Origin: Paraburkholderia humisilvae
GTDB taxonomy: Bacteria > Pseudomonadota > Gammaproteobacteria > Burkholderiales > Burkholderiaceae
Assembly: GCF_902859855.1 (NCBI RefSeq)
Contig: NZ_CADIKH010000023.1
Span: forward strand, 1-64,000
Direction of reading: 5' to 3'
DNA: 64,000 nt
The position numbers were made by a program, and so were the translations under genes. The notes beneath the pieces are model-generated. The model did not search any database. It was not told the DNA's origin and worked only from the letters and a program-made list of their open reading frames with translations. This document shows, in pieces, positions 34,374-43,391 of this stretch (the stretch's first letter is position 1; every line of letters starts with the position of its first letter).

Positions 34374-35588
34374 ATGCAGACCGGCCAACGTATCGGCACA
34401 CCGCTTTCCCCTTCGGCCACGCGCGTCATGCTGCTCGGCGCAGGCGAACTGGGGAAGGAAGTGATCATCGCGCTGCAGCGCCTCGGGGTCGAAGTGATCG
34501 CGGTCGACCGTTATCCGAATGCGCCGGGCCATCAGGTCGCGCATCGCGCCCATGTGATCGACATGACCGATCCCGTCGCATTGCGCGCGCTTGTCGAAGC
34601 GGAGCGGCCGCATCTGATCGTGCCGGAGATCGAAGCCATCGCCACCGACGCGCTCGCCGCCGTCGAAGCCGACGGTCTAGCTGAAGTCATTCCGACCGCG
34701 CGCGCGACGCAACTGACGATGAATCGCGAAGGCATTCGCCGTCTCGCCGCGGAGGAACTCGGCCTGCCGACTTCGCCGTATGCGTTTGCGGACTCGCTTG
34801 ACGAACTGAAGGCGGGCATTGCCAAGGTTGGCTATCCGTGCGTCGTGAAACCGGTGATGTCGTCGTCGGGCAAGGGCCAGTCGGTGGTGAAGCACGCCGC
34901 CGACGTCGAAGCTGCGTGGCAATACGCGCTTGCCGGCGGCCGCGTGAATCGCGGGCGCGTGATCGTCGAGGGCTTCATCGATTTCGACTACGAGATCACG
35001 CAGTTGACCGTGCGCGCGATCGATCCGGCAAGCGGCGCGACGCGCACGTACTTTTGCGATCCGGTTGGCCACGTGCAGGTCGCGGGCGACTACGTGGAAT
35101 CGTGGCAGCCGCAGCCGATGAGCGCGGTCGCGCTTGAGCGCACGCGTGAGATCGCGCATAAGGTGACCGAAGCGCTCGGCGGCCGTGGGCTGTTCGGCGT
35201 TGAACTCTTCGTGCGCGGCGATGACGTATGGTTCTCCGAGGTGAGCCCGCGCCCGCACGACACCGGTCTCGTCACGCTCGCGTCGCAACGGCTTTCGGAG
35301 TTCGAACTGCATGCGCGCGCGATTCTCCGCTTGCCGGTCGATACATCGCTGCGTGCGCCGGGCGCGTCGGCGGTGATCTACGGCGAGCTCGACGAAGCCG
35401 GCATCGCGTTCGACGGCGTCGCGCAGGCGCTCGCGGTGCCCGACGCGGATCTGCGCCTGTTCGGCAAGCCGGAGAGCTTCGCGAAGCGGCGCATGGGTGT
35501 CGCGGTCGCGACCGGCGCGACGGTCGACGAGGCGCGCGCGCGGGCGAAACAGGCCGCCGCGGCAGTGCGGCCGGTGTCGGCAAAGTAG
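34374..35588 (+). CDS. purT: Formate-dependent phosphoribosylglycinamide formyltransferase 2
   Basis: The protein has 404 residues. ATG 34374 follows CGGAGC; MQTGQRIGTPLSPSATRVML is the family opening. PurT uses ATP and formate to formylate GAR in purine synthesis. The N-terminal preATP-grasp domain has VMLLGAGELGKEVIIALQRL; the ATP-grasp domain has YPCVVKPVMSSSGKGQSVV (about 151-169) and GVELFVRGDDVWFSEVSPRP then HDTG near 285 for Mg-ATP. Single gene, with the MliC-like gene 43 bp downstream possibly in the same transcript. Confidence 0.95.
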   Translation: MQTGQRIGTPLSPSATRVMLLGAGELGKEVIIALQRLGVEVIAVDRYPNAPGHQVAHRAHVIDMTDPVALRALVEAERPHLIVPEIEAIATDALAAVEADGLAEVIPTARATQLTMNREGIRRLAAEELGLPTSPYAFADSLDELKAGIAKVGYPCVVKPVMSSSGKGQSVVKHAADVEAAWQYALAGGRVNRGRVIVEGFIDFDYEITQLTVRAIDPASGATRTYFCDPVGHVQVAGDYVESWQPQPMSAVALERTREIAHKVTEALGGRGLFGVELFVRGDDVWFSEVSPRPHDTGLVTLASQRLSEFELHARAILRLPVDTSLRAPGASAVIYGELDEAGIAFDGVAQALAVPDADLRLFGKPESFAKRRMGVAVATGATVDEARARAKQAAAAVRPVSAK

Positions 35589-35631
35589 CGTGCGCTCCCG
35601 TCACGGGGTGTTCGAAGAAGCGGAGTGGTCG

Positions 35632-36069
35632 ATGGTGAACAGGCTGATCGGGCAGTTAATCAGGCCGTTAATCAGGCCGCCAATCAAGCGGCTGATCAGG
35701 CTGCTGCTGCCCGCAGTGGCGGCGCTGGCGGCGCTCGCCGTGGCGCTGCCGTGCAGCGCGGCGGCACCGGGCGCGCCGCGCTTTGGCGACTTGCACACGA
35801 AGAAGCCGCGCACGCAGAAATATACATGCGCGACCGGCCGGACCTTCAACGTCACGTATCTGAGCGCGACAAACGGGCAGAGTTTCGCGTTGGTGCCGGT
35901 GAAGGGCCAGCAGATGCTCTTCGTCAACACGCTGTCGGGCTCCGGCGCGAAATATCAGGCGGGCAGCTATACGTGGTGGACCAAGGGCACGCGCGCGGAT
36001 CTATACGACGCAATGGCGGGCCCCGATGCGCCGCCGGTATTGTCCAACTGCGTGACGATCGTCCGTTAG
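35632..36069 (+). CDS. MliC/PliC-like exported protein (C-type lysozyme inhibitor family)
   Basis: The protein has 145 residues. ATG 35632 follows GGAG. The C-terminal domain has the MliC pattern: YTCATGRTFNVTYL (about 64-77), a central GQSFALVPVKGQQML, then GAKYQAGSYTWWTKGTRADL and a last Cys in LSNCVTI that could pair with the first. MliC proteins bind and block C-type lysozyme in the periplasm or at the outer membrane. The signal peptide is preceded by an unusual repetitive basic/hydrophobic stretch (RLIGQLIRPLIRPPIKRLIR) coded by 12-bp repeats. There is no lipobox, so it is more like the periplasmic PliC form. Confidence 0.75.
   Translation: MVNRLIGQLIRPLIRPPIKRLIRLLLPAVAALAALAVALPCSAAAPGAPRFGDLHTKKPRTQKYTCATGRTFNVTYLSATNGQSFALVPVKGQQMLFVNTLSGSGAKYQAGSYTWWTKGTRADLYDAMAGPDAPPVLSNCVTIVR
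35641..35706 (+). repeat. 12-bp imperfect repeats in the signal region of the MliC-like gene
   Basis: Units of the type ATCAGGCCGTTA give repeated Leu-Ile-x-x/Leu-Ile-Arg-Pro before the hydrophobic core. Confidence 0.6.
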
Positions 36070-36198
36070 GCGGAAATGCACGCGCATGTCACGCTATTGT
36101 CGCAAGCGCGCGCCAGTCTTATCGACGGCAAACCGCTCTGTCGCGCAGGGCCGCGACCGGCCGCGCAAGCAAACGCATCCGAGGCATTGGCGTTGAAG

Positions 36199-36207
36199 TG
36201 CTACAAT
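36199..36207 (+). promoter_or_regulatory. Extended -10 promoter candidate for rhlE
   Basis: TGCTACAAT with the TGn extension. The leader to the rhlE ATG at 36648 would be about 435 bases. No strong -35 seen. Confidence 0.4.
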
Positions 36208-36368
36208 ACGGCCCTTTGCGGCGGGTGTTTGCGCCGTCCGGAGCCGGCCAATTTAGCCTCGCGGCCCTCTTCGGCTTTTCGACCGCCTGTTGTGCGCTGA
36301 ACTATCCAGCGCGCGTGCGGCACATCGTGGCTCCGCCTTCATTCTGCCGCTTTGCGCGGCGCCGGCCG

Positions 36369-36502
36369 CTTCAGCAGGCAGCTTCAGCAGGCAGTCAAAC
36401 GGCGCGCGAGCATGTTCGAGGCCGCGGTTTTACAGCCTGATTGCACAGCCTGATTGCACGGCGTGTTTCTGGGTCTGATTTCACGGCTCGATTTCACGGC
36501 CC
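36369..36502 (+). repeat. Three separate 13-bp tandem duplications in the rhlE leader
   Basis: CTTCAGCAGGCAG twice at 36369-36394; ACAGCCTGATTGC twice at 36432-36457; GATTTCACGGCTC/GATTTCACGGCCC at 36477-36502. The first two are perfect and the third differs by one base. The sequences are unrelated but have the same unit length. Confidence 0.85.
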
Positions 36503-36647
36503 GGTATTGAGCGCTGGTTTAATCGGCGGTTGATTGTTCATCGCCGATCGCCAGTGCCGCAAGGGCCGGTTTTTATAGACCGCCGTTCAGATCAGTTCAA
36601 GGGCCGCGCGTAAGTCGCGCGCGGGCGCATTTTTAGCGAAAGCCACC

Positions 36648-38111
36648 ATGTCCGACACAGTTGCCATTCCCAGCACCGCGACCTTCGACCAGTTCGGCCT
36701 GTCAGCCGACATCCTGAAAGCCATTGCGGAGCAGGGCTACACGACGCCGACGCCGATTCAGGCGCAGGCAATCCCTGTCGTATTGGGCGGCCGCGACGTC
36801 ATGGGCGCCGCGCAAACCGGCACCGGCAAGACCGCCAGTTTCTCGCTGCCGATCATCCAGCGTCTGCTGCCGCTCGCGAGCACCAGCGCGTCGCCGGCGC
36901 GCCATCCGGTGCGCGCGCTGATTCTCACGCCGACCCGCGAACTGGCCGACCAGGTGGCCGCCAACGTGCAAGCCTATGCGAAACACACGGCGCTGCGTAG
37001 CGCGGTGGTATTCGGCGGCGTCGACATGAACCCGCAATCGGCGGAACTGCGGCGTGGCGTCGAAATCCTGATCGCGACGCCGGGGCGCCTGCTCGATCAC
37101 GTGCAGCAGAAAACCGCGAATCTCGGCCAGGTGCAGATTCTCGTGCTCGATGAGGCGGACCGCATGCTCGACATGGGTTTTCTGCCCGATTTGCAGCGCA
37201 TTCTGAATCTGCTGCCGAAAGACCGCCAGACGCTGCTCTTTTCCGCCACGTTCTCCGGGGAAATCAAGAAGCTGGCGGCCACTTACCTGCGCAATCCGCA
37301 AACCATCGAGGTCGCGCGCAGCAACTCGACGGCGGCCAATGTCACGCAGATCGTCTATGAGGTCGCCGAAGGCGACAAGACGGGCGCGGTTGTGCAGCTG
37401 ATTCGCGAGCGCAATCTGAAGCAGGTCCTCGTCTTCTGCAACAGCAAGATCGGCGCGAGCCGGCTTGCGCGGCAGCTCGAACGCGACGGTGTCGTCGCGA
37501 CCGCGATCCACGGCGATCGCACGCAAAGCGAGCGGATGCAGGCGCTCGACGCGTTCAAGCGCGGCGAGATCGAGGCGCTGGTGGCGACCGACGTCGCTGC
37601 GCGCGGGCTCGATATTGTCGAACTACCGGCGGTCATCAACTTCGACTTGCCGTTCAACGCGGAAGACTACGTGCACCGGATCGGGCGCACTGGGCGCGCG
37701 GGCGCGTCAGGCGATGCGCTGTCGCTGTTCAGCCCGAACGAGCGCAAGCAGCTGCAGGACATCGAGAAGCTGATCAAGCGGCCGCTCGAAGTCGAACGGC
37801 TGGTCGTCGATTCGCCCGTGCGGCACCATCACGACGAGCGGGGCGCGCGGCGCGGCCGTGACGAGCGCGATGAACGCGGCAGCCGGCGCCGTTCAGGCGG
37901 CGGCTTCGAGCGTGCCGGCACGCACACGCATCGTCAGGCGCCGATCGACGACTTTTTCCTGAAGCCGTACGAGCCTTCGCCAAGTGCGTTGTCCGCGGCG
38001 TCCGCCAAGCGCGATGAGGCCGAGAACCTGCCGCAAAAGCCGGCATCGAAGCAGCCGCTCGCCGCGCTGCTCGGCGGCTTCGGGATGCCGCGCAAGACGT
38101 CTTCTTCCTGA
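36648..38111 (+). CDS. rhlE: DEAD-box RNA helicase, RhlE type
   Basis: The protein has 487 residues. All helicase motifs are present in order: Q motif TPTPIQAQAIP (about 32-42), AQTGTGKT (I), PTRELADQ (Ia), TPGRLLD (Ib), DEAD (II, about 171), SAT (III), VFCNSK (IV), ATDVAARGLD (V, about 312) and HRIGRTGRAG (VI, about 345). A basic Arg/Gly/His-rich tail (ERGARRGRDERDERGSRRR) follows, which likely binds RNA. RhlE helicases remodel RNA in ribosome assembly and decay, often at low temperature. A leader of more than 400 bases with tandem repeats precedes the gene, suggesting post-transcriptional control. Monocistronic. Confidence 0.95.
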   Translation: MSDTVAIPSTATFDQFGLSADILKAIAEQGYTTPTPIQAQAIPVVLGGRDVMGAAQTGTGKTASFSLPIIQRLLPLASTSASPARHPVRALILTPTRELADQVAANVQAYAKHTALRSAVVFGGVDMNPQSAELRRGVEILIATPGRLLDHVQQKTANLGQVQILVLDEADRMLDMGFLPDLQRILNLLPKDRQTLLFSATFSGEIKKLAATYLRNPQTIEVARSNSTAANVTQIVYEVAEGDKTGAVVQLIRERNLKQVLVFCNSKIGASRLARQLERDGVVATAIHGDRTQSERMQALDAFKRGEIEALVATDVAARGLDIVELPAVINFDLPFNAEDYVHRIGRTGRAGASGDALSLFSPNERKQLQDIEKLIKRPLEVERLVVDSPVRHHHDERGARRGRDERDERGSRRRSGGGFERAGTHTHRQAPIDDFFLKPYEPSPSALSAASAKRDEAENLPQKPASKQPLAALLGGFGMPRKTSSS

Positions 38112-38253
38112 GTCTTCACGCCCTGAAGGTTGAGCGGTCAAGCGGCACGTGGCGCGCTTGGCGCAGGCTGTGCCGCCGCGCCATCTTTTTCCCCTTTCGC
38201 TTCTCCAGCCGCTTCCGTCGCGTTGCATCCGCACGTGCGTGCGTTGCGCACGC

Positions 38254-39120
38254 TTATCGCCGCGACGGCTTTAACACAACCGTACAGGTCGTGCCGGCCG
38301 ACAGCAGCATGCCGTCGGGCACCGAATCGATCTTGATGCGCACCGGCACGCGCTGCGCGAGGCGCACCCAGTTGAAGGTCGGATTCACGTCGGCGAGCAT
38401 GTTGCTGCCTTGCGGGTTGTCGCGATCGTAGATGCCGCGCGCGATGCTTTCGACGTGCCCGCGCATGACGCCGCCGCTCATCAGGCGCATGTCGGCTTCG
38501 TCGCCGATACGCACGCGCGGCAGCTTGGTTTCCTCGAAGTAGCCATCCACCCAGAACGAATGGCTGTCGACGATCGCGAGCCGCGGCGAGCCGGCAATCG
38601 CGTAATCCCCGCGAAACACGTTCAGATTCGTCACATAACCATCGACCGGCGAGACGACCCGTGTGCGCTCGAGATTGAGCTTGGCCGCATCGAGCGCCGC
38701 GATTGCCTGCTGATACTGCGCCTGCGCCGAATTGGCGGTGTGCGCGGCGTTTTCGCGCGACTCCTTCGACACGACGAGGCTGTCCATGTCCGCGCGGCGC
38801 TTCGCGTCGTCAATGCGCATCTGCAATTCGGCCTTGCGCGCGCCGACCGCCGCCTGTGCCTGTTCGACCGCGATCTGATAGTGCGACGGGTCGATCTGCA
38901 TCAGCAGGTCGCCCTTCTTCACCATCTGGTTGTCATGCACCGGCAACTGGACGACGGCGCCCGACACATCCGGCGCGATATTGATGACTTCGGCGCGTAC
39001 GCGTCCGTCGCGGGTCCACGGTTCGTACATGTAGTGGACCCATAGCGCACGGCCGATCAGCACCGCGACGACGAAAATCGCCAGAGTTGCGATGAAGCCC
39101 AGAATGTTACGGATGGTCAT
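38254..39120 (-). CDS. HlyD/AaeA-type membrane fusion protein
   Basis: The protein has 288 residues. It has one N-terminal transmembrane segment (about 5-27), then the periplasmic adaptor layout: a lipoyl half-motif VRAEVINIAPDVSGAVVQL, a coiled-coil hairpin (about 78-150, EQAQAAVGARKAELQMRIDD), the second lipoyl half RVVSPVDGYVTNLNVFRGDY and a beta-barrel with FWVDGYFEETKL. It links the inner-membrane AaeB pump to the outer-membrane factor. Last gene of the minus-strand operon, starting 12 bp after the DUF1656 stop. Confidence 0.9.
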   Translation of the reverse strand: MTIRNILGFIATLAIFVVAVLIGRALWVHYMYEPWTRDGRVRAEVINIAPDVSGAVVQLPVHDNQMVKKGDLLMQIDPSHYQIAVEQAQAAVGARKAELQMRIDDAKRRADMDSLVVSKESRENAAHTANSAQAQYQQAIAALDAAKLNLERTRVVSPVDGYVTNLNVFRGDYAIAGSPRLAIVDSHSFWVDGYFEETKLPRVRIGDEADMRLMSGGVMRGHVESIARGIYDRDNPQGSNMLADVNPTFNWVRLAQRVPVRIKIDSVPDGMLLSAGTTCTVVLKPSRR

Positions 39121-39132
39121 GATTCGAATTGA

Positions 39133-39333
39133 TCAACGATAAACGGCCAGTCCGAGCACGCCGCATATACAAATGAGCAGGCTCGCACGAAACAGGGAAG
39201 GGTGCCAGACCACGCTATACAGCCCGATGTACGCGAGTATCCGGTCGAGCGCCCAGGTCAGCACCGCGCCGACGAAAAACAGCACGAGTACACCCGGCAT
39301 ATAGGCGTCGAGGATGGCGATCTCACGAGGCAT
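39133..39333 (-). CDS. DUF1656 (AaeX-like) small membrane protein
   Basis: The protein has 66 residues with two hydrophobic segments (about 12-30 and 46-64). It begins MPREIAILDAYMPGVLVLFF, the DUF1656 opening. Always found between aaeB-type and aaeA-type genes, as here; its role in the pump is unknown. Its start overlaps the end of the FUSC gene by 11 bp, suggesting translational coupling. Confidence 0.9.
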   Translation of the reverse strand: MPREIAILDAYMPGVLVLFFVGAVLTWALDRILAYIGLYSVVWHPSLFRASLLICICGVLGLAVYR

Positions 39334-41536
39334 GGCGCGCTCCAGGTGGCGGGCTGCCCGCGCCGTTGCCGTTGCCGGCGAGCGTCGCGAGCGGCGATTG
39401 AGGATCGAGCAGCGCGCTGCGCACGAAGTGCGCGTGGCTCAGGATACGTTGCAGCCGTTGGCGCTCGTCGTGTGCCGGCTCAAAGGCCGCGAGCACCTGC
39501 TGGACGGCGGCGATCGCGTCGTTGGTCGAGGCGAGCGCGATGTCGAGCCGCTTCGCGGTCGGTGTGTCGAACAGCCGGCCAATGTCGTCACGCATCGCGC
39601 GCAGCTTGACACGCCACGGCATCGAGCGCGCATAGCGCGGGTCAGGCGGCAGTTCGTCGATCTCGCGGCGCAGGTCGGTGATCGCATTGCCCACTTCGAG
39701 CACCGCGAACAGCCAGCGCAGCGTTTCGCGCTTCAATTCGGGCTCGTTGGCCGCGAGCGCATTGATCTGGAACATCAGGTCACGCGCACCGCTTTCGAAG
39801 CGCGAGCGCAGACCGGCGACACGCCCGCGGCAGCCGGCCACCACCTGACGGCGCAAATCCACCAGCAGCCGGTTGCGCAGCCACGGCGTCGACGGCGGCA
39901 ACAGAACCGCGAACGCGACCGCAGTGACCAGGATTGACAGCACGAGCGCGAGCGCGTCGTTCATGAACGTGATCGGCTCGTACGCCTGGAGGTTGTCCGG
40001 GCCCGCGAGAAAGCAGAAGAAGATGCAATAGCCCACCCCGTAGCCGGCCAGTTTCGGACGCGTCGTCATGAATACGCCCAACGCGAGAAACGGCGTGAGC
40101 GCGGCGCACAACATCACAAAGCCGTCGATATGCGGATAGATGCCGAACGTGATGATCATCGCCATGAACGACGCCAGCGTGGTGCCGAGTGCCATCTGCC
40201 ACGCCATGCGCGGCGGATTCGGCGACGACGACGCGAGCGCGCAGGTCGCGGCCGCGTTCAGCGTGAGCGTCGTGCCGCTCGGCCACGCGGTCGCGATCCA
40301 GAACGCGCCGAGCACGCACATCACGATCGCCGCGCGCAGACCGGAGATACCGGCCGTGAGCAGATTCGTCTTCGGTTCGTAGTGCTCGATCCAGCGCTCG
40401 CGCGCATGGATCGGCACCGCCAGCGACGCGTAGGTCGCCGTGTACGCGTACAGGTCTTCGACAAAGCGATACAGGAGCTCGGACGCGGTATCGAAGTCGA
40501 GCATCGGCTCGTCCGGATGCACGGCGAGTTCGGCGCGCGTCGCGCGGAGGCGCTTCGGCAATTCCGTCTTGTACGCTTCGAGCTGTTCCGCCGCGGACTT
40601 CGCGTCAGCGGCGGTGCGCACCGGCTCGCCGGATTTGTGCCGCAACAGCGGTGCGATTTCGCGGAAGTACGGTTCGAGCGCGTCGATCGTCGCCCACGCG
40701 CTCGCCATATGCAGACGGTTCATCAACTGATGCAGCGCATGAAAGCGTGTCGATGCGGTCATGAATTCGCTGTTTAACCGCGACAGCCGGCCGCTACGCA
40801 TCCGCGAGTCGGGGCTCTCGAACACCGCCATGCTGCGCATCGCTTCGAGGCCGACGATATCGGCAATAAAGCGCGCGTTGGTTTCTTCGATCTGCGCGCG
40901 CTCAATGCGGCCCTCGAGCACGTTGCCGACATAGTCGACGAACGAACTGAAGCGTCCGCGCACCGTCGTGCGCAGCAGCTCGCCGGTATGTTCGGGAAAC
41001 ACCAGTGCGCTGACCGTGCCTGCGCAGACGATGCCGAGCAGCACTTCCGATACACGCGTCATCGCGGACAGGAATGCACCGTCCGGATGCTGTGACGCGG
41101 GAATGCCGATCAGCGCGGCGGTGTAGCCGGCCAGCACGAAGCCGTATGAACGGAAGTTGCGGTTGCGCGCGGCGCCGGCGGTGCAGATGCCGACCCACAG
41201 CGCGGTCGACAGGATGAATAGCTCAGGCTGCTGCGGAAAGAGGCCGAGCAACGCGAGCATCACGACAAGGCCGACGAGCGTGCCGCAGATCCGGTAGAAG
41301 CTCTTCGCGAACACCGCACCGCTTTGCGGCTGCATCACGATAAATACGGTGGTCATCGCGGTGCGCGGCTGCGGCATCTCCAGCTTCATCGCGATGCCGA
41401 TCGCGAGGAACGCCGCGGCGAGCGCCTTGAAGATATACAACAAGGTGTGGCCGTCGGTGTGCGCCCAGTCGACGAATGCCGCATGGAGCGACGGCAGCGA
41501 CCATGCTGTAGGTTGAGCGGGGGACGGAGTGGTCAT
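39323..41536 (-). CDS. FUSC-family efflux transporter, AaeB type
   Basis: The protein has 737 residues. It has two membrane blocks of about five to six segments each (about 30-185 and 390-530), each followed by a long soluble helical region, the full-length AaeB/fusaric-acid-resistance architecture. Motifs include MQPQSGAVFAKSFYRICGTL near 70. AaeB in E. coli exports p-hydroxybenzoate and related aromatic acids, driven by the proton gradient, in a complex with AaeA. The neighbours on both sides (outer-membrane factor, DUF1656, adaptor) complete a tripartite pump. Confidence 0.92.
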   Translation of the reverse strand: MTTPSPAQPTAWSLPSLHAAFVDWAHTDGHTLLYIFKALAAAFLAIGIAMKLEMPQPRTAMTTVFIVMQPQSGAVFAKSFYRICGTLVGLVVMLALLGLFPQQPELFILSTALWVGICTAGAARNRNFRSYGFVLAGYTAALIGIPASQHPDGAFLSAMTRVSEVLLGIVCAGTVSALVFPEHTGELLRTTVRGRFSSFVDYVGNVLEGRIERAQIEETNARFIADIVGLEAMRSMAVFESPDSRMRSGRLSRLNSEFMTASTRFHALHQLMNRLHMASAWATIDALEPYFREIAPLLRHKSGEPVRTAADAKSAAEQLEAYKTELPKRLRATRAELAVHPDEPMLDFDTASELLYRFVEDLYAYTATYASLAVPIHARERWIEHYEPKTNLLTAGISGLRAAIVMCVLGAFWIATAWPSGTTLTLNAAATCALASSSPNPPRMAWQMALGTTLASFMAMIITFGIYPHIDGFVMLCAALTPFLALGVFMTTRPKLAGYGVGYCIFFCFLAGPDNLQAYEPITFMNDALALVLSILVTAVAFAVLLPPSTPWLRNRLLVDLRRQVVAGCRGRVAGLRSRFESGARDLMFQINALAANEPELKRETLRWLFAVLEVGNAITDLRREIDELPPDPRYARSMPWRVKLRAMRDDIGRLFDTPTAKRLDIALASTNDAIAAVQQVLAAFEPAHDERQRLQRILSHAHFVRSALLDPQSPLATLAGNGNGAGSPPPGARHAS

Positions 41537-41553
41537 GACGGATGGCTCCGCGC

Positions 41554-43233
41554 TCAGCGCGCGTTTGCGTCGGCCGCGTCGAGCGGCACGGCGCGTTGTG
41601 CGGCGGCTTTTGCGGGCGGTTGTGCCGCCGGTTGTGCCACTGGTTGCGCCACCGGCTGTGCGCCCCGCTGTGCGGCCGGTCGTGCGGCCGCTGGCGCGGC
41701 GCCCGCCGCGGCCGCGGCATGGGCGCCGCCGCGTGGCGCCGCTTTGCGGCGTTCGCTCGCGGGCCAGGTGTCGGCTTCCGCAGGACCATCGGCAGGGTCC
41801 GACAGACCGCCGCCGAGCACCACGACCAGTGTTGCGCGCGCGCTCAGCCGATCGGCCTGCACCCGCGCGACGCCTTCCTGTGCGCGCAGCTGCTGGGTCT
41901 GCGCGATCAGCACGTTCACATAGTCGGTCAGGCCGCGCTGGTAGCCTACGCGTGCCAGCTGATAGTTTTTCGTCGCGATATCGACCGCGCGCTGCGCTTC
42001 GTTCGCCTGCGTTTCGAGCGAGCGAATCCGCACGACCTGGTCGGAGATCTGCTTCAACGCGTTGACGATCGCCTGGTTGTATTGCCCGGCGGCTTCGTCA
42101 TATCCCGCCGACGCGGCGCCGAGCTGCGCGCGCAGGCGCCCGCCATCGAGAATCGGCAGCGAGGCCGCCGGTCCGACCGTCCACGACCCGTTCTGCGCAT
42201 GCAGAAACTGGAAGAACGGTCCCATTGCCGCAAACCCGCCGATCGACGCGAGCAGATCGATATTCGGATAGAAGTCCGCGTGCGCGACGTCGATGCCGCG
42301 CGCTTGTGCCGCGACCGTCCAGCGCGCCGCGACGATATCGGGCCGATGGCCGATCAGCTCGGCGGGCAACGCCGACGGCAGGCCGGCGGGGCCTGACAGC
42401 GCGAGTTGCGGCCGCGTGATCGTGTCGCCCGCGCCCGGGCCTTTACCGGCGAGCGAGGCAAGCTGGTTGCGCGCGAGAGCGATTTCCTCTTCGAGCGCGT
42501 CGATGCGCTGTTCGGACGCGGGCAGCGGCGTTTCGGCTTGCGCGACTTCGAGCTGAGTACCGAGACCGCCTTGCAGTCGCCGGTGCGCGAGTGTCGCGAC
42601 CTGCTGCTGTTGCGCGAGCGTGCTTTTCTGGATGTCGAGCAACGCATAGTTCATCGACAGATCGATGTACGTGCGCACGACGTTCGCTTCGATTTCGAGT
42701 TGCGCCGCGCGTGCATCCGCCGCGCGCGCATGGGCGAGATCGAGCGCAGCTTCCGTCGCGTTGCGGTCGCGGCCCCAGAAGTCGAGGTGATACGACAGGC
42801 TAAGCGCCGCGGTGTTGTTCCAGGTGGTCTGGTCGGCGAGCGGGCCGGGACCGTAGTAGACGTTGTCCGGCCAGTGTTCGCCCTGAATGGACAGATTGCC
42901 GTTGACTTGCGGCGCAAGCGCGGCCGCGTTGACTGCGGCGAGCGCCTGGGCATTGCGCACGCGCGCCTGCGCAATGGCAAGCGTCGGGTTGCCCGCGAGC
43001 GCGGCTTCCACCCAACTGTTCAGTTGGGGATCTTTATAGGCGCGCCACCAGTCGACGTCAGGCCATTTCGCGTCGATATCCGCCGCGCGAATCGCGGCGC
43101 CCGCATCGAGCGACATCGGGTCCGTGCCGTGCGCCTGCGGGGCGACGTTTCCGGGACTTGCGCAGCCGGCAATTATTAGCGGGATCGCAAGAACCGCGAG
43201 CGCGGTGATCCGATAACTCACCGGATGCTGCAC
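41554..43233 (-). CDS. Outer-membrane efflux lipoprotein, NodT family
   Basis: The protein has 559 residues. The start is GTG at 43231-43233, placed 4-5 bases after the strong site AGGGAGGAAA; no better ATG exists. The signal ends in the lipobox LIIAGCASPG. Two OEP repeats give the TolC-like fold (for example QAEARVRNAQALAAVNA-type helices and LSYHLDFWGRDRNATEAALD). An Ala/Pro/Gln-rich C-terminal tail of about 60 residues (QPVAQPVAQPAAQPPAKAAA) extends beyond the usual end. It is the first gene of the efflux operon and is followed by the AaeB gene after 17 bp. Its promoter region is shared with the divergent LysR gene. Confidence 0.9.
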   Translation of the reverse strand: MQHPVSYRITALAVLAIPLIIAGCASPGNVAPQAHGTDPMSLDAGAAIRAADIDAKWPDVDWWRAYKDPQLNSWVEAALAGNPTLAIAQARVRNAQALAAVNAAALAPQVNGNLSIQGEHWPDNVYYGPGPLADQTTWNNTAALSLSYHLDFWGRDRNATEAALDLAHARAADARAAQLEIEANVVRTYIDLSMNYALLDIQKSTLAQQQQVATLAHRRLQGGLGTQLEVAQAETPLPASEQRIDALEEEIALARNQLASLAGKGPGAGDTITRPQLALSGPAGLPSALPAELIGHRPDIVAARWTVAAQARGIDVAHADFYPNIDLLASIGGFAAMGPFFQFLHAQNGSWTVGPAASLPILDGGRLRAQLGAASAGYDEAAGQYNQAIVNALKQISDQVVRIRSLETQANEAQRAVDIATKNYQLARVGYQRGLTDYVNVLIAQTQQLRAQEGVARVQADRLSARATLVVVLGGGLSDPADGPAEADTWPASERRKAAPRGGAHAAAAAGAAPAAARPAAQRGAQPVAQPVAQPAAQPPAKAAAQRAVPLDAADANAR

Positions 43234-43270
43234 GATTTCCTCCCTAATTGACTATGAAACGTGGTCCGAC

Positions 43271-43276
43271 ATTATA
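43271..43276 (-). promoter_or_regulatory. -10 box of the efflux operon
   Basis: On the minus strand a perfect TATAAT, without a recognisable -35 at 16-18 bases. This fits a promoter that needs an activator. The transcript would start near 43264. Confidence 0.45.
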
Positions 43277-43310
43277 TTTTTCAGCAGATTAATGAATAAC
43301 TGGCAAAGGT

Positions 43311-43325
43311 GTAACGGATCGTTAC
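43311..43325. promoter_or_regulatory. LysR-type operator
   Basis: Perfect inverted repeat GTAACG-GAT-CGTTAC. Within it TAACGGATCGTTA is the T-N11-A box of LysR regulators. Its centre is about 54 bases upstream of the likely efflux-operon start, and it overlaps the -35 position of a plus-strand GATAAT (43335-43340) in front of the LysR gene. Confidence 0.6.
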
Positions 43326-43391
43326 GCAGATTGAGATAATCTTCCTTGCGGTTTGTGCAACAATCTTTTGTAAATGTAGTCAAGGGTCGAC

